A DNA stretch of 46,187 bases from Bacillota bacterium (GTDB lineage Bacteria; Bacillota; SHA-98; UBA4971), in the NCBI GenBank assembly GCA_012516125.1, contig JAAYXB010000001.1, positions 1 to 46,187 on the forward strand. Direction: 5' to 3'. The first letter of the stretch is position 1. Each line of letters opens with the position of its first letter. Below the pieces are notes generated by a model that made no database searches, was not told where the DNA came from, and was given only the letters and a program-made list of their open reading frames with translations. Below are positions 35,258-44,037 of the stretch, piece by piece. Position numbers and translations under genes: made by a program.

Positions 35258-38200
35258 TCACCTCCCATCGTCAGGCAGCCTTATCTCAACAGCAACTGGG
35301 AAAACCGATGCCCTCCCGCGCAGCGTGTATCTCTTGGGAATTGTGTACTTGAGCACTCTTTCGCGTTCGCGCTGTAGCTGCTGGCGAAGCTCCTCATAGT
35401 GCGCGCGGCGTCGCCGGATCTCTTCCTCCTTCTCGGCGATGGAGCGGTCTATTTCCTCGAGCCGGCGGTCCTGATCGTACAACACTCCTTGATTGCGCTC
35501 GCGCTTGAGTTGTTCGATCTCTTTCTCTAGCCGAGCTATGGTCGTGCCCTCGATGAGAGCAGAGATCTCGCCTTGCCTGCTCAAGAAGCGATCGTTCTCG
35601 GTGCGCAGGGCGGACACTCGCTCGGCATCCAACGTGCTTGCGAGGCGCTCAGTTAGCTTGCTCGCAAGGTCCCTCACCAAAGCCTGGACATCCGATGCGA
35701 TCTCGTCCCAGACCTGCCTCGCTCTGTCAACGTCCTCCGGCGCGGGCGGGCCGCACGCTATCCGGAGGTCTTTAGCTGGCACGTGGGGAAGAGGCTCACC
35801 AATGCTCCCCCCGCAAACGGGTATCCGCAGCGTCCGAACCCAGTGATGAAACGTCTCCCGTAACTCGTTTACGGCAAGTTCCTCCACGGTCAGGAGCACG
35901 AGGGCGTCCGCGCCCGCCGGCACCGGGCCACGCTTCACAGTCCAGCGGGTAGCTCTCCCTGCGGCCCCCGGGAAGCGGGCCTGGGCAAGGGTAGTGAGCG
36001 CCCGGCTCACGAGCGGGTGACCGAGATGAAGCAGCACCGAGTCTTTCTCGGGCCTAAAGACGGGACGACCCTCCACTTCACGGACCAGCTTGGACGCATC
36101 GAAGAAAATCGCGGGAAGCGCCCCCTTGGGTGAATCACGTAAGCCGGACCGGCCACGATCCAACCGCAAGGAATCATCAACAAGAGCGTTCCACTCGGCC
36201 GGGATCGGAGCTTTCAGGCGGAAGCGCCCACGCTCGTCGGGACCGTCAAGTCGTGGTCGGCCCGCCCTGAGGCCGAGAGCTACATCGAGGGTCTCGCGCA
36301 GGCTATCGGCGTCAAGATCCACCTCGTTCGCGAGCTGACGCAGGTATGCGAGGCCGTTAGCGCCCGACTCCACCTCGTCGCCGGCGCCCGGCAATTCCGC
36401 CCGCCCCTTTGCAAAAGCGAGTTGTCCATCCAGCTCTGTACGCACTTGGTCTGCGTCATCCCCGGCGATGAGCCTCCGCTCAATGGCAGAATCGAATACC
36501 TGCCCTGTTGAGCCCAGGTCTTCACGGATTGTATGGACCTTCCGGATGACATAGGCCAGGAACGCTAGGTCAGCATCGTCATCGGTGGCGAAGTGGTACA
36601 CGACCACGTCCCGGGCCTGTCCGTGCCTGTCAAGGCGTCCGTTTCGCTGTTCGAGGCGGGCAGGATTCCAGGGTACGTCATAATGGAGTATGTACCGCGC
36701 CGTCTCCTGGAGGTTCAGACCTTCCGCAGCGGCGTCAGTTGCAATAAGGACCCTCACGGGGTCAGCAGGATCGTTGAAGGCCGCCTTGATGAGCTCGCGC
36801 TCGCCCTCGTCCATCCCACCCAAAAGCACTCTCACGGATCCTTCCTCGGGATACACAGCCTTCAGCCTACGCGCAATATACTCAAGGGTGGTCTTGTACT
36901 CCGTGAAGACCACCAGGCGCTCGTCTGGATGGCCCCGCAGCGCGTTCGCGATTAGGCCGCAGAGTGCATCGAAGCGGGCATCGCTGCGAGGCGTCATCTC
37001 GGCCGCTCGATCGCCCGCTGGGCTGTCCGTGACGTCAAGCCCCAAGTCCCGGAGGGCACGATCGATCGCTTTGATCTCGGGCTCAAGACGTTCAGCAAAG
37101 GGCTTCAGCCAGGCGCCGACCGTACGCGCAGCATGCGCCCCGCGCGCTTCTGCCTCCATGTCGTCGCCTGTCTCCTCACGCACCGATCGTCTTGCCGCCT
37201 GCACCTCGTCGACATCGGCGGGCTGCGCGTCTGCCAGCCCTTCACAGTAACGATGCCACGAGTCGGCAAATGCCACCGGACATGATAGGAGGCGCTTCCC
37301 CAGGACCTCAACGGCAAACGATCCCGCTACCTGTTCAGCCCTGCGGGCCGAGGCCACGAGCGACCTCACCTTGAGTCGAAAAGCTGCGAAGGCTTGCGAC
37401 AAAGTTTGCTCTTCACGGCTAAGGGAAAGCGGCAGCGCGACCAGCTTTCGCTCGCAGAACTTCGGCGGGCTCGTCCTCGCGTTTATCTCGCTCTTTAAGC
37501 GTCGGACCACGACTTGCGATACGCGGCGCTTGTCCGCTTCTGTTAGTGGCTCACCCTTCTCGGTGAATCGAGCGGGATCGAGGCACTCGAGGAGGCCCGT
37601 AAAGCTTCGCGTATGCCCGTTGTGCGGCGTTGCTGTGAGAAATAGCTTGTGTTCAAAGTAGGGAGCGAGCACCCTCAGCATTCGCGTAAGGTCACTCTCC
37701 TCCCCAAGCGGGGCGGGCGCGAGATTGTGTGCCTCATCAACGATCAGGAGGTCCCAAGGTAGATGAGGTGAGCCCTCTGGTACGCGGCACGCCGACCGGA
37801 ACTGCTCGAGGACGTCTGGCTGTTTGAGATAGTCATATGAGCTGATGATTCGCGGGAAGGTGCGCCAGGGATTGGCGTCCATGCCCAAGCGCTTCTGAAG
37901 CGCGTGGGTGGAGGCACGGTCGACAACGTCGAACGGCAGCGCGAACTTGTCTTGCATCTCTTGCTTCCACTGGAGACGCAGTGAGGCAGGACACAGCACG
38001 AGGACCCGCCGCACCCGGCGCCGGGTGAGCAGTTCCCGCAGGATCAGCCCGGCCTCGATCGTTTTGCCGAGGCCCACGTCATCCGCCAGGAGCAACGCCA
38101 CTCGCGGCATGCGCAGGGCCTTGAGCAGGGGGACAAGCTGGAAATCCTCAATCTGCACGGCGCTGTGAAAAGGCGCAGTGAGAGGGCACGGTGCCGGGGA

Positions 38201-38722
38201 CTCTTTGGAGCTGGACGACTCGAGGCCAGGGTTGGAACCGTCGAGGCCGTCGAGGCTGATGTAGGGAGAAAGTGCGGTCCACCGTGCGGCTCGGACGAGA
38301 GCGTCCAACTCATCCGGCGCCATAGCGGCGTCGCGTTCGACGTCCGGCAGCGCCGTGGGCTCGAGCAGACGCGCTCCAGGCTCGCGCTCCCAGATGAGCT
38401 GGTCTTCCTGGGGGGAGCCCCCGTCCAGGTACTCCACGGTGACCAGGTGGAATCGCCCTTCGGTTAACCCATCGAAAGGCTCAACCGCCGAGACGAGACC
38501 CCGGCGATTTCGCACCGTGGCGAGCATGCCAATGCGAGGCGGCCCCGACGGAGACAGGGACACACCGCGCGGAGCCGCAGTGCACATTGTCGGCGCGGTC
38601 GGCACGGTTGGCACAGTCGGCGCATGCGAGTCCGCGGCATCGACGGACAGCCTCTCATTCACGCCATCGGGCGGCATCAACCCTGTGCACTGGTCAGGAT
38701 GGGCAGATGGAGAATCGGCCAA
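35258..38722 (-). CDS. SNF2-family helicase (DISARM DrmD-like)
   Basis: This ~1154-residue ATPase is the first gene of the defence operon. Walker A is ADDVGLGKTIEAGL (near 217-230, Asp where Glu is usual), then WDLLIVDEAHNLAP (DEAH near 332), LTATPHNGH, and in the C-terminal lobe VLIATDAAAEGLNLQ and QRNGRLDRHGQ. The protein ends with a coiled coil of ~70 residues (IARLEKEIEQLKRERNQG onward) before a short basic tail. The N-terminus has a Pro/Thr-rich near-repeat (PTVPTVPTAPT). The start is probably TTG 38722, seven bases after GAGGGG; an in-frame GTG three codons earlier overlaps that site. SNF2 + N6-methylase + DUF1998 helicase is the class 1 DISARM set. Confidence 0.9.
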   Translation of the reverse strand: MADSPSAHPDQCTGLMPPDGVNERLSVDAADSHAPTVPTVPTAPTMCTAAPRGVSLSPSGPPRIGMLATVRNRRGLVSAVEPFDGLTEGRFHLVTVEYLDGGSPQEDQLIWEREPGARLLEPTALPDVERDAAMAPDELDALVRAARWTALSPYISLDGLDGSNPGLESSSSKESPAPCPLTAPFHSAVQIEDFQLVPLLKALRMPRVALLLADDVGLGKTIEAGLILRELLTRRRVRRVLVLCPASLRLQWKQEMQDKFALPFDVVDRASTHALQKRLGMDANPWRTFPRIISSYDYLKQPDVLEQFRSACRVPEGSPHLPWDLLIVDEAHNLAPAPLGEESDLTRMLRVLAPYFEHKLFLTATPHNGHTRSFTGLLECLDPARFTEKGEPLTEADKRRVSQVVVRRLKSEINARTSPPKFCERKLVALPLSLSREEQTLSQAFAAFRLKVRSLVASARRAEQVAGSFAVEVLGKRLLSCPVAFADSWHRYCEGLADAQPADVDEVQAARRSVREETGDDMEAEARGAHAARTVGAWLKPFAERLEPEIKAIDRALRDLGLDVTDSPAGDRAAEMTPRSDARFDALCGLIANALRGHPDERLVVFTEYKTTLEYIARRLKAVYPEEGSVRVLLGGMDEGERELIKAAFNDPADPVRVLIATDAAAEGLNLQETARYILHYDVPWNPARLEQRNGRLDRHGQARDVVVYHFATDDDADLAFLAYVIRKVHTIREDLGSTGQVFDSAIERRLIAGDDADQVRTELDGQLAFAKGRAELPGAGDEVESGANGLAYLRQLANEVDLDADSLRETLDVALGLRAGRPRLDGPDERGRFRLKAPIPAEWNALVDDSLRLDRGRSGLRDSPKGALPAIFFDASKLVREVEGRPVFRPEKDSVLLHLGHPLVSRALTTLAQARFPGAAGRATRWTVKRGPVPAGADALVLLTVEELAVNELRETFHHWVRTLRIPVCGGSIGEPLPHVPAKDLRIACGPPAPEDVDRARQVWDEIASDVQALVRDLASKLTERLASTLDAERVSALRTENDRFLSRQGEISALIEGTTIARLEKEIEQLKRERNQGVLYDQDRRLEEIDRSIAEKEEEIRRRRAHYEELRQQLQRERERVLKYTIPKRYTLRGRASVFPVAVEIRLPDDGR

Positions 38723-39193
38723 AGTAGACACCCCTCGGCATGAGCCCGTGTGGCCTGAGACTCCCAGACTTGCCAGTAAGTATTAGACAAATGGCACTAG
38801 CTATCCTGCCCATCCTGCGTCGTTCTGCACGATTCGTCACCGACCATCATCGCATCCGCTCACCGTGGACATCGGACGCGAAACGTCCCCTGCTCGGGAT
38901 CCGTGTCCCTCTAGGCCTTTCGTCCTTCGTGTTCTGTTCACTCTTGCCATTGAGGTGATATGCTGACGTTAGCGGCTCCCCTTTTCTACCTCCAGCTTGT
39001 CACGCTTTGCCTGTTGACGGTTGCTCACCAGGACATACCTTGGTGCTCGCTTCGCCGTCTCCGGCCTCTTTCTACCGACACGTCCGCCTCACCACAACCG
39101 ACCTGGAAGCCGCTACCCCAAATTCCGGGCCCCTTGGCAGACGCTCGTCCACTGAGTCGACCGGCTGTTGGAGAGCGCATTGGCGTCCGCAGC
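38723..39193. other. Leader/intergenic region before the defence operon
   Basis: About 470 bp between the antitoxin stop and the SNF2 start. No gene is seen. The defence-operon promoter should lie here on the - strand; AATACTTACTGGCAAG-like AT-rich sequence occurs around 38775-38790, but I cannot fix -35 and -10 boxes. Confidence 0.4.
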
Positions 39194-40204
39194 CTACTCG
39201 ATAGCTTTCAGGGTCATGGCGTACTCATAAGATATCGGCTCACCGAGCTGCGTTTCTGTGTAACCCCTCTCCTTGTGGCTCATCTTTCCGAGCACAGTAG
39301 GGCTGCAACTCTTGAACTTCCGGAGGACGTCTTCGAGAACCTTCAGCTCCTGAGGGCTAAACAAATCGGCCTCGAACTCCGCAACAGGTTCGACCGTCTC
39401 TCCTTCGACCTCGCCGTAACTCTGCGGCTTGAGGGCAATGAACTGCATCCGCTCCATGTAGGCCATGACCAAGTCGTGGGCTAGCGGAACAGGCCCAAAG
39501 TAGTTATGGCAGTATACCGCGCCGCTCATGGAGCAAAGCGTCCGTCTATAGCAGAGGAAATCCGAATACCACAGCATCTTGAGCAACTTCGATTTCGCGA
39601 TGCCGGGGCACTTGGCCGCAAAGAAGACCGCCATTTCGGCGAGTCTGTCCAGATCAGGCCTACGCCTTCCCCGTAGCGACTCTCCATGCCGCGAGTACAG
39701 GCTTAGCAGGATCCGCGAGATCTTCTCTGGCACACTATCTGCCCGGCAGGAACCGAGTGCCTTCTCCACCCGCTTTCTCTCAAGGTTTCCCAGCTTAGAA
39801 GCAGATGCTTCAAAGAGACTGCGCGCGTAAGCCACATCCTTGCTGAATCGACAAAGCTGATCATTATGGGCGACGCTGGGGAGCGACCCAAGTTCGTATC
39901 TCGCTATCGTGGCAGGGCTCCATCCCAGAAGGGCAGCTAGACCCCGCTGTGAGAGACCGTATCTCTCCCTAATCTTCTTGATCTCTTCCGGTCCCAACAG
40001 ACCCTTTTGCTTACGATACTGAGAGTAAGCTAGAGACAGGTTTTCACCGTCTACAGCCTCATCGAATACATCAGTTCCACAAGTTCCGCACGTCAAAACG
40101 TTGGCCATGATGGTGATGGGCTCGCCCTTTACTGGATATGTCTCCTCCTTCCGGATCTTAACGAATTCCCTTTCCGTTTCGCACTTTGGACAGAAGCCCT
40201 TCAT
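39194..40204 (-). CDS. Antitoxin with YgiT-type zinc finger, HTH and Panacea/DUF4065 domains
   Basis: This 336-residue three-part protein is the predicted antitoxin of the small gene just upstream. Residues 1-45 hold a zinc finger (FCPKCETE and LTCGTCGTDVF). An Xre/MqsA-like helix-turn-helix follows near 75-110 (RERYGLSQRGLAALLGW, SPATIARYE). The last ~170 residues are a Panacea/SocA (DUF4065) domain (KLLKMLWYSDFL, then YFGPVPLAHDLV). The start is ATG 40204 with AAGGAGG seven bases upstream; an in-frame start seven codons earlier lies on the far side of that site. MqsA-type proteins bind the toxin and also repress their own promoter; Panacea is a known neutralising domain. The gap to the toxin gene is 62 bp. 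Confidence 0.82.
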   Translation of the reverse strand: MKGFCPKCETEREFVKIRKEETYPVKGEPITIMANVLTCGTCGTDVFDEAVDGENLSLAYSQYRKQKGLLGPEEIKKIRERYGLSQRGLAALLGWSPATIARYELGSLPSVAHNDQLCRFSKDVAYARSLFEASASKLGNLERKRVEKALGSCRADSVPEKISRILLSLYSRHGESLRGRRRPDLDRLAEMAVFFAAKCPGIAKSKLLKMLWYSDFLCYRRTLCSMSGAVYCHNYFGPVPLAHDLVMAYMERMQFIALKPQSYGEVEGETVEPVAEFEADLFSPQELKVLEDVLRKFKSCSPTVLGKMSHKERGYTETQLGEPISYEYAMTLKAIE

Positions 40205-40266
40205 GGTTTGTCCTCCTTCGTGCATGGTTCCTCGACTGGTCCGTTGACGCGAACTTCCCCATCGCT

Positions 40267-40470
40267 CTACTGGTAGGGCAACCTGGGAGCACGGTCAGCC
40301 TCGTGGAACGACATCCACACGCAACCGCGACAGTTGTCTAGCTTGAGCTTTATGTACACAGGCCTCCCGTCCATATCCCTGATGAACTCCCATATCGCAC
40401 CACCTCGAACGTGCTCTCGCGACTGGTCTGGTGACGGACCCCTGTAGTAGTCCTGATACGTGAGGGCCAC
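40267..40470 (-). CDS. Small MqsR-like toxin, possibly N-terminally short
   Basis: This 67-residue protein reads LTYQDYYRGPSPD, then GAIWEFIRDMDGRPVYIKLK and CVWMSFHEADRAPRLPYQ. The WEF-x-G-x-VYIKLKL...SFH block is what I associate with MqsR/BrnT-type RNase toxins encoded next to YgiT-zinc-finger antitoxins. Members are usually ~100 residues; here an in-frame TAG sits 21 codons upstream of the GTG start, so ~30 residues may be missing. AGAGGAAG before the GTG at 40470 still supports translation of this form. The order toxin-then-antitoxin matches mqsRA. Whether it is active is open. Confidence 0.6.
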   Translation of the reverse strand: MALTYQDYYRGPSPDQSREHVRGGAIWEFIRDMDGRPVYIKLKLDNCRGCVWMSFHEADRAPRLPYQ

Positions 40471-40928
40471 GACCGGCTTCCTCTCGAGCTTCGCGTATTG
40501 GTCATGGTCCTGAGCTATCGGCTCGTGGATCTATTCGTCAAGCCCGGCGCGATCTTGCACGATGGTCACTTTGGGGTTCCATGCGTGTTGGGGAAACACA
40601 GCGCAGAGGAGGAACCCGAAAGTGACCAACTTTCGACTTAAGCCCGCGTTGACTGATTACGCACGGATCGGGTCGAGGATCCTGTGCAACGCCTCTTCTG
40701 CACGCCGCGCCCACGGTTGCCTCACTCAGGTCATGGCTAGAGCTCCCGCAGTCACCCGTCGCGCCGACGAGGATGTCTCACAGCCGGTAGAATCCAGAGA
40801 AATCACGAGGATGATAGCCAGCAAGACCGGTGCTCCGACATCACCGGAAGCATCCGCCGTAGTCGCCATCCCAAGCTCGGCTCCTCGGATGCGTGCAGGC
40901 GTACAGCGACACTCCGATAGCGTAAGCG
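40471..40928. other. Intergenic stretch holding repeat copy A
   Basis: About 460 bp without a supported gene. It carries one copy of an 85-bp direct repeat (40715-40799) whose partner is at 41396-41480. Small frames here are not convincing. Confidence 0.45.
40715..40799. repeat. 85-bp direct repeat, copy A
   Basis: This copy and the one at 41396-41480 share CTCAGGTCATGGCTAGA, then GCAGTCA-CCGTCGCGCCGA and GGTAGAATC, with scattered base changes throughout but equal length. Both have the same orientation. Upstream flanks are also partly similar (GCGC-rich). The copies enclose the small zinc-ribbon gene. Confidence 0.8.
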
Positions 40929-41210
40929 CTAGTCCCAAAGAGAGGTGTATGAGACGCTCATGACAGCGCCGCACATGGGACAGACGGGATTCTCCATGTC
41001 AAAGATGGTAACCTCGCCGGAACAATGTGGACACCTGTAAAGCTTGGCTCTGTCCACTTTCCACCCACCCTCCACGTGGGTCGAGACACACTTTCCGCAT
41101 GCTGCGCACCAGGCTGGCGCGTACTCCAGCCCTGAGAATCCGGAATACCGAAGAAGATCTTGCCCCTTGAGACCGCAACTCGGACACTCCAAATCCACCA
41201 TGACACCCAC
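40929..41210 (-). CDS. Small zinc-ribbon protein
   Basis: This 93-residue protein has four CxxC-type knuckles: LECPSCGLKG, WCAACGKC, YRCPHCSGE and CPMCGAVM. These would bind two zinc ions. No catalytic domain is visible. The start is GTG at 41210, seven bases after AGGAGG; longer in-frame readings lack a ribosome site. It lies alone between two copies of an 85-bp direct repeat inside the defence island. Function unknown; it could be a nucleic-acid or protein-binding accessory. Confidence 0.6.
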   Translation of the reverse strand: MGVMVDLECPSCGLKGQDLLRYSGFSGLEYAPAWCAACGKCVSTHVEGGWKVDRAKLYRCPHCSGEVTIFDMENPVCPMCGAVMSVSYTSLWD

Positions 41211-41668
41211 CGCAGCACCTCCTATCGGCGGCACGTGCACATACTCCGTCTCCTTTCCTTTCTGCACCAACGATGACACGGCGTTCTTGGGAGACCTTCA
41301 TGTCGGGCGGGTCATGCCGTCCACCGCCAAGTGGCGTGTTCGCCACCATTCTATACAACCCTTCTTCCCTATGCCCATGCCTCTGGCGCGCCAGCGGTTC
41401 TCTCGCTCAGGTCATGGCTAGACTTCCAGCAGTCATCCGTCGCGCCGATGAGAGTGTCCCAGAGTTGGTAGAATCTGAGGTAGTGGCTTTCTCCTCCGTT
41501 GTATTAAGGCGGAGCTGCGAGAGAATGGATGGAGCCGCCAATATGATTACTCCCGACCAAGGCTCGAATACGGCAAGCCTATATATAAACCGATCCAAAG
41601 ACGGGAACGGGGGCGGAGAGTTGATCAGCAAGCTAGACAGACCTACCGCTGCGTTCTGGCTGAGTCTG
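41211..41668. other. Intergenic stretch holding repeat copy B
   Basis: About 460 bp between the zinc-ribbon and restriction-like genes. It contains repeat copy B (41396-41480) and an AT-richer part near 41570-41640. No gene is supported. Confidence 0.45.
41396..41480. repeat. 85-bp direct repeat, copy B
   Basis: Partner of the copy at 40715-40799, about 680 bp away, same orientation, roughly three quarters identical by eye. The divergence suggests an old duplication or a small non-autonomous element. Confidence 0.8.
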
Positions 41669-42466
41669 CTAAACACCCTTTAGGCCTGCGAGATGACTGA
41701 GAAACTCCTCTTGCTGCTGCGCTGTCAGCCTAAACTCACACTGCGTCGTCCCCGCCTCCAACAGCTCATCTACACTCTGAACGCTGTTCAGCCACGTAGA
41801 CACTACAAAGGCATCATATGGACCATACCCGACAAACCCGTGTAGCCGGCTCCAGTGGTCCCCGATCCTGTATGTCTGACACCGCCTATTCGCCAAGTCT
41901 GACACAAGTATAGTTCCTCCGTAATACTCGTCCTTATCGGGAATCTTCGAGATCAGGAGTTCGTAACGCGTGGAGCCGGCGTTAACTGTTATGAGCGTTC
42001 CGGGTGAATCTCCGACGGCTTTGATGAGCAAGTCTCCGTAGTACTTCCGCACCAACTCTCCGTAGTTACACAGCTTTTCACAGATGTCTTCCCAAGACCA
42101 AATGTCGCAAGGGTACGGGCCTTCTTCTGTCAGTACCCTCCCAATTCGTTGTGCCCGTGCATCCCGACGCGCTGTTGTGGCGATGAAGAACCGTGTTAAC
42201 CTTGGCTCGAACCTCGTCGAATCCCAGTACGCCTTTCTGATGTCGCGCTCACTGAGCGAGTCGGCGCATTTGCACTGCACTCCTTCGTACCCTCGCCGAT
42301 CGCAGGAACGTCCAAAGATGTCAACACCGTATTGCCTCTGTCCAGGTCGACCGTTCCGTTGTGGATGGGGGTCGCCCCATATCTTTCCGAAAAGGTCACA
42401 CATCATCCGTTCAAATTCGCGCCAATCACTCGGTGCAGGATAACGTAATTCAGTCAAGGTTGGCAA
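41669..42466 (-). CDS. Mrr/PD-(D/E)XK-like restriction endonuclease
   Basis: This protein of about 265 residues has a restriction-type nuclease core at its N-terminus: FERMMCDLFGKIWG, then GRPGQRQYGVDIFGR and YEGVQCKCADSL. The D...Q-x-K arrangement (about D49, Q64, K66) is the usual Mrr-like metal site. FIATTARRDARAQR follows, a strand-helix pair common in such enzymes. The C-terminal ~120 residues are not recognised. The start is probably TTG 42466, seven bases after AGAGGGGG; a GTG two codons earlier sits on that site. No methylase partner is beside it, so it may act on modified or phage DNA. Specificity is unknown. Confidence 0.72.
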   Translation of the reverse strand: MPTLTELRYPAPSDWREFERMMCDLFGKIWGDPHPQRNGRPGQRQYGVDIFGRSCDRRGYEGVQCKCADSLSERDIRKAYWDSTRFEPRLTRFFIATTARRDARAQRIGRVLTEEGPYPCDIWSWEDICEKLCNYGELVRKYYGDLLIKAVGDSPGTLITVNAGSTRYELLISKIPDKDEYYGGTILVSDLANRRCQTYRIGDHWSRLHGFVGYGPYDAFVVSTWLNSVQSVDELLEAGTTQCEFRLTAQQQEEFLSHLAGLKGV

Positions 42467-42705
42467 GTCCACTCCCCCTCTTGGTACGTGTCAAGAACAG
42501 TGGGGCAGCCCTCTCCTTGGTTTGAGGTTTGCGTTCTCGTTGCAGGTCCTATCGCACGACACAAAGGGTGCGGGGTCTGACGGTGCTCTCGAAGGGCACC
42601 TCCACCGGGCGGGCCGTCTAGGGTAGCCCGCTTACGCCCTCGGCACTGCGAGCTTGGCATGCAGCAGTTCTCACCCCACCAAGCAGCTCCTTGCTGCTGG
42701 TCGCG

Positions 42706-43699
42706 TCATACCATGGCCTCCTTCGTGCCCAAGGACTCTCGAATAGCTTTCACCCCCTGCTTGTCGGCATCGGGCCCGTATGAAGCCGGGACAGCCTTCC
42801 GTAGCCATCTCACAGGGTCACCCAATACCCTCTCCCTGACCTTGGCCACTATCATAGCGTCTGTTCTGACTTTCTGGGCGAGCCTCCTCGAAGCATATTC
42901 GCGGAGTTCCCCGCTGGCGTTTAGGGCCCTCAACCTCGCCATGGCATCCACCCCGGCAAGCGTCTATCTCAGACTACGCCTCTTCGCCCGGTTCGTGATC
43001 ACCTTATCCGCATGGGCCTAGATCGCTCCCATGCCGCAGGGTAGGATACCTTGCGGCCGCTCCTCTTCCCTAAAGCGGTAGTCGAGAAGCTCGCCTTCAT
43101 GCTGCTTGCAGAAACTGAAAACCGCCCTTCTCTTTGCCCGATCTTCATGGGTCTTCGCATCGCCAATCGACGCTTCCATGGTGTCAATGAAGGCTTTCAT
43201 GTCACCTTTGGCAAGAAGACCTATCAAACCAGATGCCTGCCCCGGTCCAAGTACTTCTCTTAGGCGCCGGTGAAGGTGGAATCTACCCACCTATATCTGT
43301 AGGCGGTCAAAACGATCCTCGGCCCCCTTTGTCCACGGAGCACCATCACTGCCGAGCACTACATAGACGTGACGCTCAAGATCATGCCTCACGGATAGCC
43401 CTGTGATCGCCGTCTCCCAACACACCTGTACGTTGGGAAATGCCCTGCTGATTACCAGGAGGTTCACCAGACTACTATACCCATCGCTTCCAGGACTACG
43501 CCTCTGCCACCCTTCATTCGAAAGTCTAGTCGTCGCCTCACCAACCTCTTGTTTCTCCCTCTATACATGCATGCACCATAGTGCCGGCAGCCTCGACGGG
43601 CAAGTAGCCCACTTCCTTCTTCATCTCAATAAGCTCCACCCTATAGTCGAATACAGCCCGCCGTTGTTCCTCTTGCGCCCGAGCCACCATCTCTCTCGA
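42706..43699 (-). pseudogene. Decayed ISLre2-family transposase
   Basis: Pieces in order match an ISLre2 transposase: EEQRRAVFDYRVELIEMKKE, VGYLPVEAAGTMVHA, HVYVVLGSDGAPWTKGA, LHRRLREVLGPGQASGLI, and VDAMARLRALNASGELREYA. Several stops and frameshifts interrupt it. Between 43018 and 42951 one frame continues straight through two TAG codons, at places where relatives have GAG and TGG. At its 5' side the homology begins where an hsdM reading ends (about 43698), so the element seems to have landed in hsdM. It is clearly inactive. Confidence 0.75.
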
Positions 43700-43889
43700 C
43701 CAACTCAACTGCCTTGGCGCGCGAACCGACCTTTTCTGCAATCCGGTTCAACTCGTCGTCGAACTCATCGCAGAGCCGTTTGGTGAACACGAGCGGCAGG
43801 ATGAGGCCCCTGTACTTGGGTGCGTCCTGCGCCCCAGATGATGCATGCGGCATCCCAAGGCCTAGATTCCGGTGATTCTCCATTCTCAT
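43698..43889 (-). pseudogene. hsdM: N-terminal fragment of type I restriction methylase HsdM
   Basis: GAQDAPKYRGLILPLVFTKR, LCDEFDDELNRIAEKV and GSRAKAVELV match the N-terminal helical domain of type I modification subunits. Homology stops abruptly near 43698, where transposase sequence begins, and no catalytic motifs (DPACGSG, NPPF) remain. The type I system was lost here, leaving only this stub. Confidence 0.65.
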
Positions 43890-44037
43890 TACTGTCTTTA
43901 CTACTTGCCGTGAGCGATTGCCCTTTCATGACCCATACACATAACGGGTTCACACATCAGCGGTGGAACTCAGCAGCCACAACCGGACCGAGCGCCCCGG
44001 CCCGCTCGCTGGAAACGCCTGTTGGGTGGAAGTCTTT

